From: Methylobacterium radiotolerans JCM 2831
Lineage (GTDB): Bacteria > Pseudomonadota > Alphaproteobacteria > Rhizobiales > Beijerinckiaceae
Length of the DNA stretch: 64,000 nucleotides
Direction: 5' to 3'
Assembly: GCF_000019725.1 (NCBI RefSeq)
Contig: NC_010505.1
Location: forward strand, 2,669,001-2,733,000
In this document: positions 51,080-63,080 of the stretch, in pieces
How positions within the stretch are numbered: position 1 is the stretch's first letter
Layout: each line of letters starts with the position of its first letter
Position numbers and translations under genes: made by a program
The notes under the pieces: generated by a model
The model's database searches: none
The model's input: the letters and a program-made list of their open reading frames with translations, nothing else
What the model was told of the DNA's origin: nothing

Positions 51080-52522
51080 TCAGGCGTAGTAGGTTTGAGC
51101 CTTCGCCCAAGCCGCCTCGCCAACCTTTCGTCCGAGCTCCAAACCTTCGACATTGCCCTCGTGGAAGTGGATGCCTCCAAACAGGCGCGACTCACCCGCC
51201 TCAATCGCGGCTGTGGTGAACGTCTGCCATTCGAGAACGACAGGAACCAGAATGGGCTCAGGCTCGGCGACAAGCGGTGCGGTCTGAATGAAGACGCCGC
51301 CGAATTCATCCGATCCTGTGAATGCCTTGAGGACCGTCGCGGCTGCCATGCTGAAGGCACTGTGCCCGGAGGTGTATTCAGGGAAGGGGGGAGTGGGGAA
51401 GGTCGACTTCTGGAACGGCGTCCAACGCTCACCCGGTATCGTGCCGACACCGAGCCCTGGACCTTTCCAGCCCTCGATCAGATGGCCTTCGAAAAGCCAT
51501 CGGATGGCGGTGATCGGTCTGACGTAATCATAAAATCTTTTTGCCTCCCACGTTGCGATGCTCGCATCGAAGATGGCGTTCGTGAGAGCGAAATACAGCT
51601 GGACGTCTTCGTCGAGTCCGAACGGCTTCCCGGCCGTATTCTTGGCCCCGCGTTCGGACACGGATAAAGCCAGGGCACACCAGTGACCGGGTGGAAGCCA
51701 GGATTTTGGTCCATCGGCCCAGAACTCTGCAATCACCTTTTGGCGAACCGTCAGATTTTTCTGTATCTCTATGACATGCCTCGCTTGGTCGATGAATGAC
51801 TGCGCGGTCCAGGATTGTGGTGGCTTTGGCCGGAACTGACTGCCTGATGTCAGCGCGAACGGTTTGACCTCGCCCCAGTGCGGAGTGATGAAGCTCGGCG
51901 TCCTGACGCGCTCGCGTGCGGGGTCGAAATAGGTCAGGGCCTGCCATCGACTCGGATCCTCGATCTCATGTCGGTAGGTCGCATCGAAGGCGGCGGCAGG
52001 CTTCTTGTTGATCTGCTTCGTGCCTGCGTAATCGGAGGTGTCGATATACCCGTTTTCCTGATTGGACTTGTCACCCTGGCGTGCCGCCAAGGTATCCAGG
52101 GCCGCCTTGCGGCCAATACCGGCAGGGGACGTATTTGGAGCGCCACCGCCGGCGGGGCTGTATCCGAGCTTCGTCAAGGCCGAGTTCAGTATCGCAAGTA
52201 TCTCAGGGTCGGTTCGAGGGGCTGCTTCGGCAGGATTGGGCGAGAACATCGCCAAGCTCGCCACGTAGATCGCCTGGGAGATCGCTTCCGCCTTGTTCTC
52301 GACCGTGCGTTCGCTCGCCGGCCGGCGAAGTGTGGCACCGTTAACCGGGCCCTTCGCAGATTTTGTATAGGGCGCCCAGGCTTCAAACGCTGAAGTGTAG
52401 ATGATCGCCAAGAGCCGAGCAACAGGCGGAGGTCCTAGACCAAGCGAGGTAGATTGCGTGGCAATCTCTAGGGACTTCAGGATGGTATCCGTCCAAGTTC
52501 CTACGATACGCTGCGGTCCCAT
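51080..52522 (-). CDS. Vanadium-dependent haloperoxidase-like protein (PAP2 superfamily)
   Basis: A 480-residue helical protein. The C-terminal core has FPEYTSGHSAFSMAAATVLK (the conserved S-G-H) and ESRLFGGIHFHEGNVEG (the R...GIH), which in vanadium haloperoxidases hold vanadate; KRFYDYVRPITAIRWLFEGH supplies the K and R of the first motif. It could oxidise halides with peroxide or be a phosphatase of the same fold; the two cannot be told apart here. No signal peptide is clear. An exported haloacid dehalogenase gene lies 2 kb away. Confidence 0.82.
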   Translation of the reverse strand: MGPQRIVGTWTDTILKSLEIATQSTSLGLGPPPVARLLAIIYTSAFEAWAPYTKSAKGPVNGATLRRPASERTVENKAEAISQAIYVASLAMFSPNPAEAAPRTDPEILAILNSALTKLGYSPAGGGAPNTSPAGIGRKAALDTLAARQGDKSNQENGYIDTSDYAGTKQINKKPAAAFDATYRHEIEDPSRWQALTYFDPARERVRTPSFITPHWGEVKPFALTSGSQFRPKPPQSWTAQSFIDQARHVIEIQKNLTVRQKVIAEFWADGPKSWLPPGHWCALALSVSERGAKNTAGKPFGLDEDVQLYFALTNAIFDASIATWEAKRFYDYVRPITAIRWLFEGHLIEGWKGPGLGVGTIPGERWTPFQKSTFPTPPFPEYTSGHSAFSMAAATVLKAFTGSDEFGGVFIQTAPLVAEPEPILVPVVLEWQTFTTAAIEAGESRLFGGIHFHEGNVEGLELGRKVGEAAWAKAQTYYA

Positions 52523-52850
52523 TTCGGTGCCCTCGCGAATATTTATCGAAGAGATTTACATAAAATTCTTACTTCATCAAACTGATAGACGCGATTCTGA
52601 TTTCATACGAACATCATCGAGTTGTCAATATGTTCGTATTGCGATCCGGCGTCATCATTGACCAGCGACATCAATCTTTCACTGGCGGCAGATCCGGAAT
52701 GCATAATCGTGTAGAAAAATCGCAATACCAAATCCGCGACTTAGGTTTGTGCGACAAATTTGGACTAATATTTAGCGAGCGCTCTGCGATACCGGACGTT
52801 CGATAGTTTTTGCTAAACATAGGAAATTGTCGACGGGTCGGGGGATACGT
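52523..52850. other. AT-rich intergenic stretch, no gene
   Basis: It is clearly AT-richer than the flanking genes (about 52540-52820). There is no convincing frame. It contains the promoter region of the haloperoxidase gene and ends just before the NrsF gene. Confidence 0.45.
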
Positions 52851-53543
52851 TCAAGTTCTCGAACCTGGCGTGTTGCCGACGCCGCGCATGATGTCCGAAC
52901 GCCAGCGCAGGAGGCGCGGACCTGCCCAGCTAGCGAGCGAGGCCAGGGCCAAGGTGCTCCCGACCTGCCAGACGAGGATCGTCAGGCTGACGTCCTGCTG
53001 GTGGAACAGGCGCAGGCCGAAGTTGCCGAGACCGGCGGCGGCAAGGGCTCCCACGGCGACGGTCCGATGAGGCGTCAGCGGAGCCCCCCGTCGAAGCATC
53101 ACAAGCATCAGCACCGCCGGCCAAGCGCCTACGGCCGCGATGATGGGCAGGCAGACCCAGTCGGCTCGGAAGCCCAGGCCGGAGGGCACGCCCGCCAGGA
53201 CATCCCGCACGCACCCATCCCCGAGGACACCGATCCAGATCGCCAACGGCACGAGGGGCAGCAGGGCCATCCGACGGTCCCGGCCCGGCACCGTCATCGC
53301 GAAAGCGCAGATGGCGGCGAGGATCGCCGTGGCGAGTGTCGCTCCCTGCTCGACGAGGAACCGCCAGTCGTCCAACTTCGCGGCCAGGTCACGCCGGGGT
53401 GAGAACAGGAATACGAAGGCGGCGACAGAGGGGGCGGCGAGCAGCAGCCAGGTCAGGGCCCGTCGATGTGCCGGCGCTAGGCTGCGCACCGCCGGGAGGT
53501 TGTTCGAAAGACGGGCGATAAGGTCTCGGGTCTCACGCGTCAT
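52851..53543 (-). CDS. nrsF: NrsF-type anti-sigma factor (DUF1109)
   Basis: A 230-residue inner-membrane protein with six helices after a short cytoplasmic N-terminus that should hold the sigma factor. GDGCVRDVLAG and DWVCLPIIAA contain the conserved Cys pair of NrsF proteins, thought to sense oxidants or metals in the periplasm. Its start overlaps the end of the ECF sigma gene by 11 bases, the usual sigma-antisigma pairing. Confidence 0.87.
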   Translation of the reverse strand: MTRETRDLIARLSNNLPAVRSLAPAHRRALTWLLLAAPSVAAFVFLFSPRRDLAAKLDDWRFLVEQGATLATAILAAICAFAMTVPGRDRRMALLPLVPLAIWIGVLGDGCVRDVLAGVPSGLGFRADWVCLPIIAAVGAWPAVLMLVMLRRGAPLTPHRTVAVGALAAAGLGNFGLRLFHQQDVSLTILVWQVGSTLALASLASWAGPRLLRWRSDIMRGVGNTPGSRT

Positions 53544-54108
53544 GGGATGCCACCAGTCTCGAACGCAGCGTCTTGATCGCGCGGTGGACCAGAACCTTCA
53601 GGTTGGCCGTCGAAAGCCCGCTCTCCGCCGATGCCTCCTTGAGGGAGAGCTCCCGCAGCTTGAGCATCTCGATGGCCCGCCTCTGCGTGGCCGGAAGTCC
53701 CCCGATCTCCCGGCGGAGGTGCTCCGCGTCGCCGTACGCCTCGGCGCTCCAGCCGTCCTGACCGAAATGCGGAAGTTCGGGCAGCGCATCGACGGCGGTT
53801 TCGTTCGAGGCGATCCGCTGCAGCTTGCGCAGGCGGTCGACCAGCCGGCTCTGCAGGATCGTCATCAGCCAAGGCATGAACGGTCGAGCCGGGTCATAGG
53901 TGGCGCGGACCATGTGGATCGCCATCAGGACGTCCTGGACGACGTCCTCGACGTCCGTCGCCTGGAAAGTCCGCACCCGGTTGCGGATCACCGCGCGTGC
54001 GATGGCGGCGACCTGGTTCAGGAGGTCGGCATAGGCGGCCTCGTCGCCGGACTGGGCGAGGACCATGAGACGTCTCAGTTCCGAACCGGTGGCCGTGCTC
54101 GGCACCAT
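53533..54108 (-). CDS. ECF RNA polymerase sigma factor (SigF/NrsF-linked)
   Basis: A 191-residue sigma-70 family protein. Region 2 (TDVEDVVQDVLMAIHMVRAT, PARPFMPWLMTILQSRLVDR) binds the -10 element and core enzyme; region 4 (LPATQRRAIEMLKLRELSLK, SGLSTANLKVLVHRAIKTLR) is the -35 helix-turn-helix. The start is at MVPSTATGSE; upstream frame is Arg-rich junk. Its partner overlaps it. Targets are unknown; the neighbouring exported dehalogenase starts divergently 269 bases away. Confidence 0.9.
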   Translation of the reverse strand: MVPSTATGSELRRLMVLAQSGDEAAYADLLNQVAAIARAVIRNRVRTFQATDVEDVVQDVLMAIHMVRATYDPARPFMPWLMTILQSRLVDRLRKLQRIASNETAVDALPELPHFGQDGWSAEAYGDAEHLRREIGGLPATQRRAIEMLKLRELSLKEASAESGLSTANLKVLVHRAIKTLRSRLVASHDA

Positions 54109-54376
54109 TGCCGTCTCCGATTGGATTCGTTCCGGCCTCGACGGGCGGGCGCGACCACGTGTGCCGCCCGCGTTGCCTCTATCCCTACTGCGCAATGCGG
54201 ACGCCGCGCGCAACGTCGAACCGGCTCGGAGTGCCTTTTCCAAGCCTCGCCGACCTATTTCGTGGAGCGTCCGTAACCTTTCGTCGGACGCATCCGTACC
54301 TACGCCTGCGGCCGAGGCAGGCGTTGTCAAAAAATGATTGCAGGCCGCGGATCGCTCGACAGGATAGGATGAATTG

Positions 54377-55180
54377 ATGAAGCGTCGTGACTGCCTTCTC
54401 GGCGGCGGAGTTCTTGCTATGACCCTTGCGGCCACGATTGCCGATGCTCAGATCGGATCGTCGCCCACGACGGGCTCGGACGGCCCGGCCCGCAAGACCA
54501 AGGGGCGTCGCATCCTGATGTTCGACGTCAACGAGACGCTCCTGGACCTCGCACCACTCAAGGAGCCGTTCGAGAAGGCCTACGGGCGCCCGGATGCGCT
54601 GAAGGCCTGGTTCACGACGCTGCTCCAATACGCCAGCGTCGCAACCTTGACCGGCGCCTACCACCCCTTCGGCCGCCTTGGGATCGCCGCTGCGGAAACG
54701 ACCGCCAGGCAGTACGGTGTGAGCCTGGACCCCGATGCGCTTAAGGGCCTCGTGTCGCGCATACGCACGCTGCCGCCGCACCCCGACGTGAAGGCCGGCC
54801 TCGAATCGCTCAAGGACGCAGGCTTCCGCCTCGTGACCCTGACCAACTCGGCGCCGGATGCGGCCGAAGCTCAACTGAAGCATGCCGGGCTGCGGCCGCT
54901 GTTCGAGAAGGTCTACACCGTCGAGCCGGTGAAGGTGTTTAAGCCCCACCCTGCGACTTACCGGTCAGTGGCGGACGATCTTGGGGTTGCGACCTCCGAT
55001 CTCAGGCTGATCGCGGCGCATGGTTGGGACATCGCAGGAGCTCAGGCTGCCGGCTGTGCGGGTGCCTTTATCGCAAGGCCCGGACAAGAGCTTTATCCCC
55101 TCTCGCCGCGCCCCGATGTCGTCGGCCCGGACCTAGGGGACGTGGCCGCCCAGATCGTCAAGGTCGAACAGCCATCATAA
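54377..55180 (+). CDS. Exported haloacid dehalogenase-like hydrolase (type II)
   Basis: A 267-residue protein with an N-terminal twin-Arg-like signal (MKRRDCLLGGGVLAMTLAAT, cleavage near ADAQ). The mature HAD fold begins ILMFDVNETLLDLAPL, with the nucleophile Asp and DxN...TL. Further motifs are LVTLTNSAP (motif II), the Lys in VKVFKPHP and AAHGWDIAGAQAAGC (motif III/IV). Type II L-2-haloacid dehalogenases have this shape, and periplasmic export is unusual. The substrate is unproven. Confidence 0.82.
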   Translation: MKRRDCLLGGGVLAMTLAATIADAQIGSSPTTGSDGPARKTKGRRILMFDVNETLLDLAPLKEPFEKAYGRPDALKAWFTTLLQYASVATLTGAYHPFGRLGIAAAETTARQYGVSLDPDALKGLVSRIRTLPPHPDVKAGLESLKDAGFRLVTLTNSAPDAAEAQLKHAGLRPLFEKVYTVEPVKVFKPHPATYRSVADDLGVATSDLRLIAAHGWDIAGAQAAGCAGAFIARPGQELYPLSPRPDVVGPDLGDVAAQIVKVEQPS

Positions 55181-58238
<3,058 letters not shown>

Positions 58239-58265
58239 GGGGGACTGTGCGCCCTTCGTTCGGGC

Positions 58266-58279
58266 TTGCGATGGATCAA
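58266..58279 (+). promoter_or_regulatory. FixK/FNR-type box before the universal stress gene
   Basis: TTGCGATGGATCAA fits TTG(A/C)-N6-(T/G)CAA and matches the boxes at 56243 (opposite strand orientation) and 63081. The centre is about 70 bases before the start codon. Confidence 0.6.
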
Positions 58280-58342
58280 GGTGTGCCGCGCTAGGCAAGG
58301 TCAGGCTCCCCTCGTCGGCTTCGACGCAACCGGGAGGCTGCC

Positions 58343-59155
58343 ATGGATTACGCGAACATCCTCGTTCCCGCCGACCTCGGCGAGGCCGCCCCGGGCCGGA
58401 TACAGCTCGCCGCCGGCCTCGCCCGACGCTTCGAAGCGGTCCTGACGGGGACGGCCGCCCACGCGGTGCCCGCCCCCATCCTGGTGCGGGACGTCTATGA
58501 TGCCATCGACCAGGAAGGTCGCAACAAGGCGCAGGTGCAAGCAATCCTGGAGCAGGCACACGCGTCGTTCGAACGCTTCACCGGGGATGGCATCCGCACC
58601 GACTGGCGCCCCAGCTTTGCAGATGCCACGGCGCACCTGATCGAGCAGGCGCGGGCTGCGGACCTCGTCGTCGTCAGCCGGCGAGGACCGGGTGACGAGG
58701 ATCCGGGGCCGCTCGGCGTGTTGCCTGGGCCCGTCCTGATGGAGGCCGGCAGACCCGTCCTCGTCGTCCCGCCGCGGACCGCGCACCTGAAGGCGTCCCG
58801 GATCGTGATCGCCTGGAAGGACGGTCCCGAAGCGCGACGGGCGGTGTCGGCCGCGCTGCCACTCATGCGCGAAGCGGACCGAGTCTTCGTCGCCTCCGTT
58901 GGGGCGGATGCGGGACATGAGGGCGCGGAAGACGTGGCCAACCACCTCGCTCGGCACGGCGCCCACGTCACCGCCCACCGCCTGCACACGGCGGACGATG
59001 ACGGCTCGGAGATCCTGCGCTTCGCGCTGCTGCAGGAGGCCGACCTGATCGTCCTGGGCGCCTACGGCCACTCCCGGCTGCGGGAGTGGATGTTTGGCGG
59101 CGTGACGCGCGATGTCCTCGACCGCTCGCCCCTCTGCTGCCTGATGTGCCACTGA
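58343..59155 (+). CDS. Tandem universal stress protein (UspA family)
   Basis: A 270-residue protein of two UspA domains (about 1-145 and 146-270). The second ends with GAYGHSRLREWMFGGVTRDV, the ATP-binding G-x2-G-x9-G(S/T)-like motif. The first lacks a clear version of that motif. Such proteins are often induced under oxygen limitation, and a FixK-like box lies upstream. The stop overlaps the cytochrome c start (TGATG). Confidence 0.88.
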   Translation: MDYANILVPADLGEAAPGRIQLAAGLARRFEAVLTGTAAHAVPAPILVRDVYDAIDQEGRNKAQVQAILEQAHASFERFTGDGIRTDWRPSFADATAHLIEQARAADLVVVSRRGPGDEDPGPLGVLPGPVLMEAGRPVLVVPPRTAHLKASRIVIAWKDGPEARRAVSAALPLMREADRVFVASVGADAGHEGAEDVANHLARHGAHVTAHRLHTADDDGSEILRFALLQEADLIVLGAYGHSRLREWMFGGVTRDVLDRSPLCCLMCH

Positions 59156-59481
59156 TGTTCAGCAAGGCCCTCCTCCTCGGTGCCGCCGCCGCGTTGCTGC
59201 CGCTCTCTCTGACTGCCGCGGCGCAGGACATCTCGACGGCGAGAGGCCGAGCCCTCGCGGGCGTGGTCTGCGCGCGGTGTCACGCGGTGCGCGCGACGGG
59301 CGAGAGCCCGATGCGCGAGGCGCCGCCGTTCCGCACGCTCGCCGGGCGCTTTCCCATCGATGACCTCGCCGACGTGCTGGACGAGGGTGTGGAGCGACGC
59401 CATCCGGCCATGCCGGACTTCCGGCTCGCCCCCACTGATGCCGCCGACCTCAGGGCTTATCTTAAGACACTGAAGCGATGA
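59155..59481 (+). CDS. Small c-type cytochrome
   Basis: A 108-residue exported monohaem cytochrome. The signal peptide is LLLGAAAALLPLSLTAAAQ; haem attaches at CARCH (residues 39-43); Met86 in HPAMPDF is the likely second axial ligand. This is a class I cytochrome c fold that carries electrons in the periplasm. It is translationally coupled to the universal stress gene and probably belongs to the same FixK-type unit. Confidence 0.85.
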   Translation: MFSKALLLGAAAALLPLSLTAAAQDISTARGRALAGVVCARCHAVRATGESPMREAPPFRTLAGRFPIDDLADVLDEGVERRHPAMPDFRLAPTDAADLRAYLKTLKR

Positions 59482-59559
59482 AAGTCGTGAACGGACCAAG
59501 GCGGACGGCGACCGCCATGGGCGCCCACGAAGCGCCGAACTCGGCGAGGGAGGACGGGC

Positions 59560-59964
59560 ATGGAAGGTTCGCTGCTCTACGTCAGCCGACGACTGGCAAC
59601 CCCCGCCGACATCCGCGACATCGTCGAGACGTCGCGGGTGAGGAACGCCCGGCTTCAGGTCACCGGGGCGCTCGTCGCGTCGCGTAACCGGTTCGCGCAG
59701 ATCCTTGAGGGGCCCCGAGCCGCGCTGGACGCGCTGATGGACAGCATCCGCCGCGACCGTCGCCATACGGAGGTCGAGGTGGTCATGCACGCCGACATCG
59801 AGCGGCGGCGGTTTCCCGAGTGGACGTTGGCCTATTCGGGCACCTCCGTCTTCGTCGACGGGCTGATCGAAGCCCTCGCCAAGCGGGCTGATACCCGGGG
59901 GCACGCGGGAGACGTTCAACGGCTTGTCCAAGCCATCGAGGGACTCTCGCGGGCCCGTCCCTGA
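59560..59964 (+). CDS. BLUF-domain blue-light sensor
   Basis: A 134-residue single BLUF domain binding FAD. The photocycle residues are in place: Tyr7 (LLYVS), Asn29 (VRNARLQVTGA), Gln47 (FAQILEG) and Trp88 (FPEWTL); the Met usually two residues after Trp is Leu90 here, which may alter the photocycle. There is no fused output domain, so it must act through a partner protein. It lies 78 bases after the cytochrome gene. Confidence 0.88.
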   Translation: MEGSLLYVSRRLATPADIRDIVETSRVRNARLQVTGALVASRNRFAQILEGPRAALDALMDSIRRDRRHTEVEVVMHADIERRRFPEWTLAYSGTSVFVDGLIEALAKRADTRGHAGDVQRLVQAIEGLSRARP

Positions 59965-60049
59965 CGGTCCCGGTTGCCCGACGCGCACGGACGCGCCGTA
60001 GCGTCATTCGACGAAGTGATCCTCCCTCGGTGTCGCGGACACAGGGAGA

Positions 60050-60946
60050 TCATTTCGCGGTCCTCTCGGCTTGTTCGGGCGTGAGATAGCCGAGTGCCGA
60101 GTGGATGCGTTGCCGATTGTAGTAGCCCTCGATGTAGGCGAACAGATCGCGCCGCGCTTCATCCCGGGTCGCCCATCGTCGCTGATGGACGAGCTCGACC
60201 TTGAGCGTGTGGAAGAAGCTCTCCATCGGGGCGTTATCGTAGCAACAGGCGCTCCGACTCATGGACGGCCTGGCCCCCATTGCGGCGAGCTGCTTCCGAT
60301 AGGCCTCGGCCGCGTACTGGCTGCCGCGATCCGAGTGGCAGATGAGCCCGGCGGCCGGCCGCTGCCGCTGGGCGGCCATCATCAATGCCGCGACGCTCAG
60401 CTCGGCGCGCATGTGATCGCGCATCGACCAACCGACGATCTTGCGCGTGGCCAGATCGAGGACAGCGGCCAAGTACAGCCAGCCCTCGCCGGTCGGCAGG
60501 TAGGTGATATCGGCCAGCCAGACCGTGTCGGGTCGCGCGGCTGAGAAGTCCTGCTTGAGGAGATTGGGCGCGATGGGGAGATCGTGACGGCTGTCGGTCG
60601 TACAGGGCCGGAACCGACGCCCCGCCAGCGCACGAATGCCATGCCGGCGCATGAGACGCTCCACCCGCCCGCGGCTGACGGACCGGCCCTCGGCTCGCAG
60701 AGCGGCATGCACGCGTGGGGCACCATAGCGTCGGTGGTGGGCGGCATGGATGCGCCGGACGTCGTCCAGGAGTTGGCGATTGGAGGCCGAGCGGGCGCTC
60801 TCAGGCCGTGACCGCCATCCGTAGAAGCCGCTGGGTGAGACTCCGAGCACGCGGCACATGAGACGCACCGGCCAGGTCCGCGCATGCTGCTCGATGAAGG
60901 CGAAGGTCACTTGGGCATCTCCGCGAAGATGCCGATAGCTTTTTTT
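60050..60946 (-). CDS. IS3 OrfB (DDE transposase, made by frameshift)
   Basis: The catalytic part with the integrase core. The DDE triad is D in WLADITYLP, D in CHSDRGSQYAA and E in NAPMESFFHTLK. The frame enters from orfA through the A7 run (AAAAAAAG on the minus strand), where a -1 slip yields the OrfAB transposase. No internal deletion is seen, so the element may be active. Confidence 0.9.
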   Translation of the reverse strand, partial: KKSYRHLRGDAQVTFAFIEQHARTWPVRLMCRVLGVSPSGFYGWRSRPESARSASNRQLLDDVRRIHAAHHRRYGAPRVHAALRAEGRSVSRGRVERLMRRHGIRALAGRRFRPCTTDSRHDLPIAPNLLKQDFSAARPDTVWLADITYLPTGEGWLYLAAVLDLATRKIVGWSMRDHMRAELSVAALMMAAQRQRPAAGLICHSDRGSQYAAEAYRKQLAAMGARPSMSRSACCYDNAPMESFFHTLKVELVHQRRWATRDEARRDLFAYIEGYYNRQRIHSALGYLTPEQAERTAK

Positions 60947-61233
60947 AGTACGTCGCGCTCCATACGCGTGCGGTCGAGCTCCCGCCGCAGTCGGGCGATC
61001 TCGGCGGCCTGATCGGACGGGGACGCAACCGGGCTTGGTGGCGAGGCGCCCGTCGATCCAGCAGACCGCGGCCCGGGTGAGGCCCCGTTCAGCGTGGCAC
61101 GCCACTGCCTCAGCATCGAGGGCTGGATCCCAAGCTCGGCCGCGACCTGCATCTGTGGCCGGCCGCTGCTCTCCAGCAGGGCGACCGCTTCGCGTTTGAA
61201 CTCGGGTGTGAACTCTCGTCTCGTCTTCGCCAT
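60907..61233 (-). CDS. IS3 OrfA (transposase DNA-binding subunit)
   Basis: A 108-residue protein: an N-terminal helix-turn-helix (EFTPEFKREAVALLESSGRP, VAAELGIQPSMLRQWRATLN) and a C-terminal leucine-zipper-like helix (AAEIARLRRELDRTRMERDV) ending at the A-run that shifts into orfB. Confidence 0.9.
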   Translation of the reverse strand: MAKTRREFTPEFKREAVALLESSGRPQMQVAAELGIQPSMLRQWRATLNGASPGPRSAGSTGASPPSPVASPSDQAAEIARLRRELDRTRMERDVLKKAIGIFAEMPK

Positions 61234-61296
61234 CCGACACCTTCCCCGCTCAGCATGAGCGTATCAGAGGTGTCCGCGACGCCGAGGGAGGATCAG

Positions 61297-61458
61297 TCCT
61301 CCCTTTCGGCCGGGTCGACGAACATCGAGTGGTGTTGACCCCGGATCTCCTCCAGGCGGTAGCCCATGGCGGCCAGGAAGTTGGCGTTGGCGGCAATGAC
61401 CTTACCGTCGAGGTCGAACTCAATGAGTGCCTGCGAGGTGGAGAACGGCCGAACGGAG
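61297..61458 (-). pseudogene. PAS-domain fragment of a chemoreceptor, cut by the IS3 element
   Basis: STSQALIEFDLDGKVIAANA, then [20 protein letters not shown] and VDPAERE is the first half of a PAS domain like those of the soluble receptor at 30430. The frame is closed by a stop just upstream, ends at the IS, and does not resume on the far side. It is a remnant. Confidence 0.7.
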
Positions 61459-61460
61459 GC

Positions 61461-61550
61461 TCAGCTCCCCAGGTGCACTTGCAGCGCGAGGGCGTAGAAG
61501 ACGAGCGCCAGGGCACCGACCGCGACCAGAATGAAAATTACATGCGACAT
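61461..61550 (-). CDS. Possible single-helix membrane microprotein
   Basis: A 29-residue frame, MSHVIFILVAVGALALVFYA followed by LALQVHLGS: one membrane helix with short tails. Similar tiny proteins accompany oxidase genes, but none is beside it and no strong Shine-Dalgarno is seen. Low certainty. Confidence 0.3.
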   Translation of the reverse strand: MSHVIFILVAVGALALVFYALALQVHLGS

Positions 61551-61821
61551 GGGCGGTGCCAGAGCCCCAACAGAGACCGTGGCCTTCCCACGATTGGAGG
61601 CGGCCCCGCCCAGGTGGTTCCGGACGCCTGGTATCCCGCGGTTCTCATCCATCGGCCGGCAGGTCCTCAGGTAAGAGGGAAAATCTCACGGACGGGCCGC
61701 CGTGGTCGCTATCGATCTCGGAACCGCCGCGCACTTGCCTCGCCCTGGACCGGATGAACTCCCGATCCGACAAGTGCCGCCTGCGGCGGACGTGCCCTCG
61801 CGAGCGGTGTTATGGCAGGGC

Positions 61822-63000
61822 TTAGGCGACCCGGGGTCCTGTCAGCACGCTCCAGTAGGCGATGCCGAAGCCGACGAACGCGGTGGCCCAGAGGACCCCG
61901 GCCGCGGGCATCAGCAGGTCGAACCAAGCCGCGTGGGCGGACGCGCAGACACGCGCCAAAACGGCCGCGACGGCCAAGGCGTAGACCGCCTGGATGCCAG
62001 TCGACGCGGCGAGCGGGCGCCCGGTATGCCCGAGGCTAGCCCGTGACATCACCGCCAGCGTCATCACGCCGAGCGCGCCGCCGGTCCAGGCATGGATGCC
62101 GGCCCCGGGCGCGACCAGCCCCAACGCGGCGAGCCCGGCCAGCGCGAAGCCAAGGGGCACGAACGCGTAGGCGACGTGCAGGATCAGGACGAGCCGGTCA
62201 CGCAGGGTGCGGTCGCCCGCCCAGCGCGCCAGGCGCGCGATTTGCAGGGCGCCCGCCGCGAGCAGCAGGGCGCCGGTGAGGGCGCCATCCGGCGCGACGG
62301 TCCAGGCCGCCAATGCCACGACGCCGAGTCCTGTCGCCAGGATGTCGAAGCAACCGGCCGGGGCCGGCATCCGCCCCGGGTTCTCGCGGGCCAGCCAGTT
62401 CCGGGTGAAGCTCGGCACGATGCGCCCGCCGATCAGCATGACGAGGACCAGCGCGGCGGCGATGCCGAGCCGGGTGCCGGTTTCCGCTATGCCGCGCAGG
62501 TGCGCCTCGGCGTGGAACAGCGCATTGCCGGCCGAGAGCAAGCCGAGCAACGCGAGGACCTTCAGGTTGCGCCAGTTGCGGCCAGCCACGACCTCGCGCG
62601 CCACCGCGACGATCAACAGCAGTAGGAATGCGAGGTCGGCCAGCGCGGCCGGAAACCACCCGATCCAGGCGGAGGTCCACACGGCGGCCCGGCCCGCCAC
62701 CCAGGCCAGGACCAGGACGAGCAGGGGAGCGCCCTGCAGCGGCAGCCGGCCGGTCCAGTTCGGGACCGCCGTCAACAGGAAGCCGGCCACCGCCGCCGCG
62801 ACGTAGCCGTAGAGCATCTCGTGGACGTGCCAGTCCCGCGGCGCGAACGCCGTCGGCAGCGCGACCTCCCCGCCAAAGACGGCCATCCAGACCGGCACGG
62901 CCAAGCCCGCGTAGAGCGTGCCCAGCAGGAAGAAGGGACGGAAGCCATAGGAGAGAACGGCCGGACCGCCATAGGGGCGAAGCCGCTGGACCGGAGCCAT
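61822..63000 (-). CDS. nnrS: NnrS family membrane protein
   Basis: A 392-residue, 12-helix protein. Family features include SYGFRPFFLLGTLYAGLAVP at the N-terminus, RDWHVHEMLYGYVAAAVAGF with conserved His, the FHAEAH segment near residue 165, and AVMSRASLGHTGRP near the end. NnrS proteins bind haem and copper and protect against nitric oxide; they are usually FNR/NnrR-controlled. A FixK-like box lies about 87 bases upstream of the start. Confidence 0.9.
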   Translation of the reverse strand: MAPVQRLRPYGGPAVLSYGFRPFFLLGTLYAGLAVPVWMAVFGGEVALPTAFAPRDWHVHEMLYGYVAAAVAGFLLTAVPNWTGRLPLQGAPLLVLVLAWVAGRAAVWTSAWIGWFPAALADLAFLLLLIVAVAREVVAGRNWRNLKVLALLGLLSAGNALFHAEAHLRGIAETGTRLGIAAALVLVMLIGGRIVPSFTRNWLARENPGRMPAPAGCFDILATGLGVVALAAWTVAPDGALTGALLLAAGALQIARLARWAGDRTLRDRLVLILHVAYAFVPLGFALAGLAALGLVAPGAGIHAWTGGALGVMTLAVMSRASLGHTGRPLAASTGIQAVYALAVAAVLARVCASAHAAWFDLLMPAAGVLWATAFVGFGIAYWSVLTGPRVA

Positions 63001-63080
63001 GGGTTTGCCTTCCGCACCGACGCGAGCCGCCCCGCATCTGGCGGCGAGAAGTGCGTTAGCAGCGACCGGGTCGAGCCGAT

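Larger units (their letters stand above)
60018..61294. mobile_element. IS3-family insertion sequence, complete (about 1.28 kb)
   Basis: The ends are 25-bp inverted repeats (60018-60042 and 61270-61294) differing at one base, each beginning GATCCTCCCTCGG from outside in. The flanking AGT (60015-60017 and 61295-61297) is a 3-bp target duplication, as expected for IS3. Inside are the two overlapping frames orfA and orfB, joined by an A7 slippery site at 60940-60946. The insert cuts a PAS-domain fragment on its right. Confidence 0.9.

Noticed and set aside
59478..59687. Open frame between cytochrome c and the BLUF gene.
   Set aside because: It overlaps the BLUF N-terminus in another frame and is Arg/His/Pro-rich.
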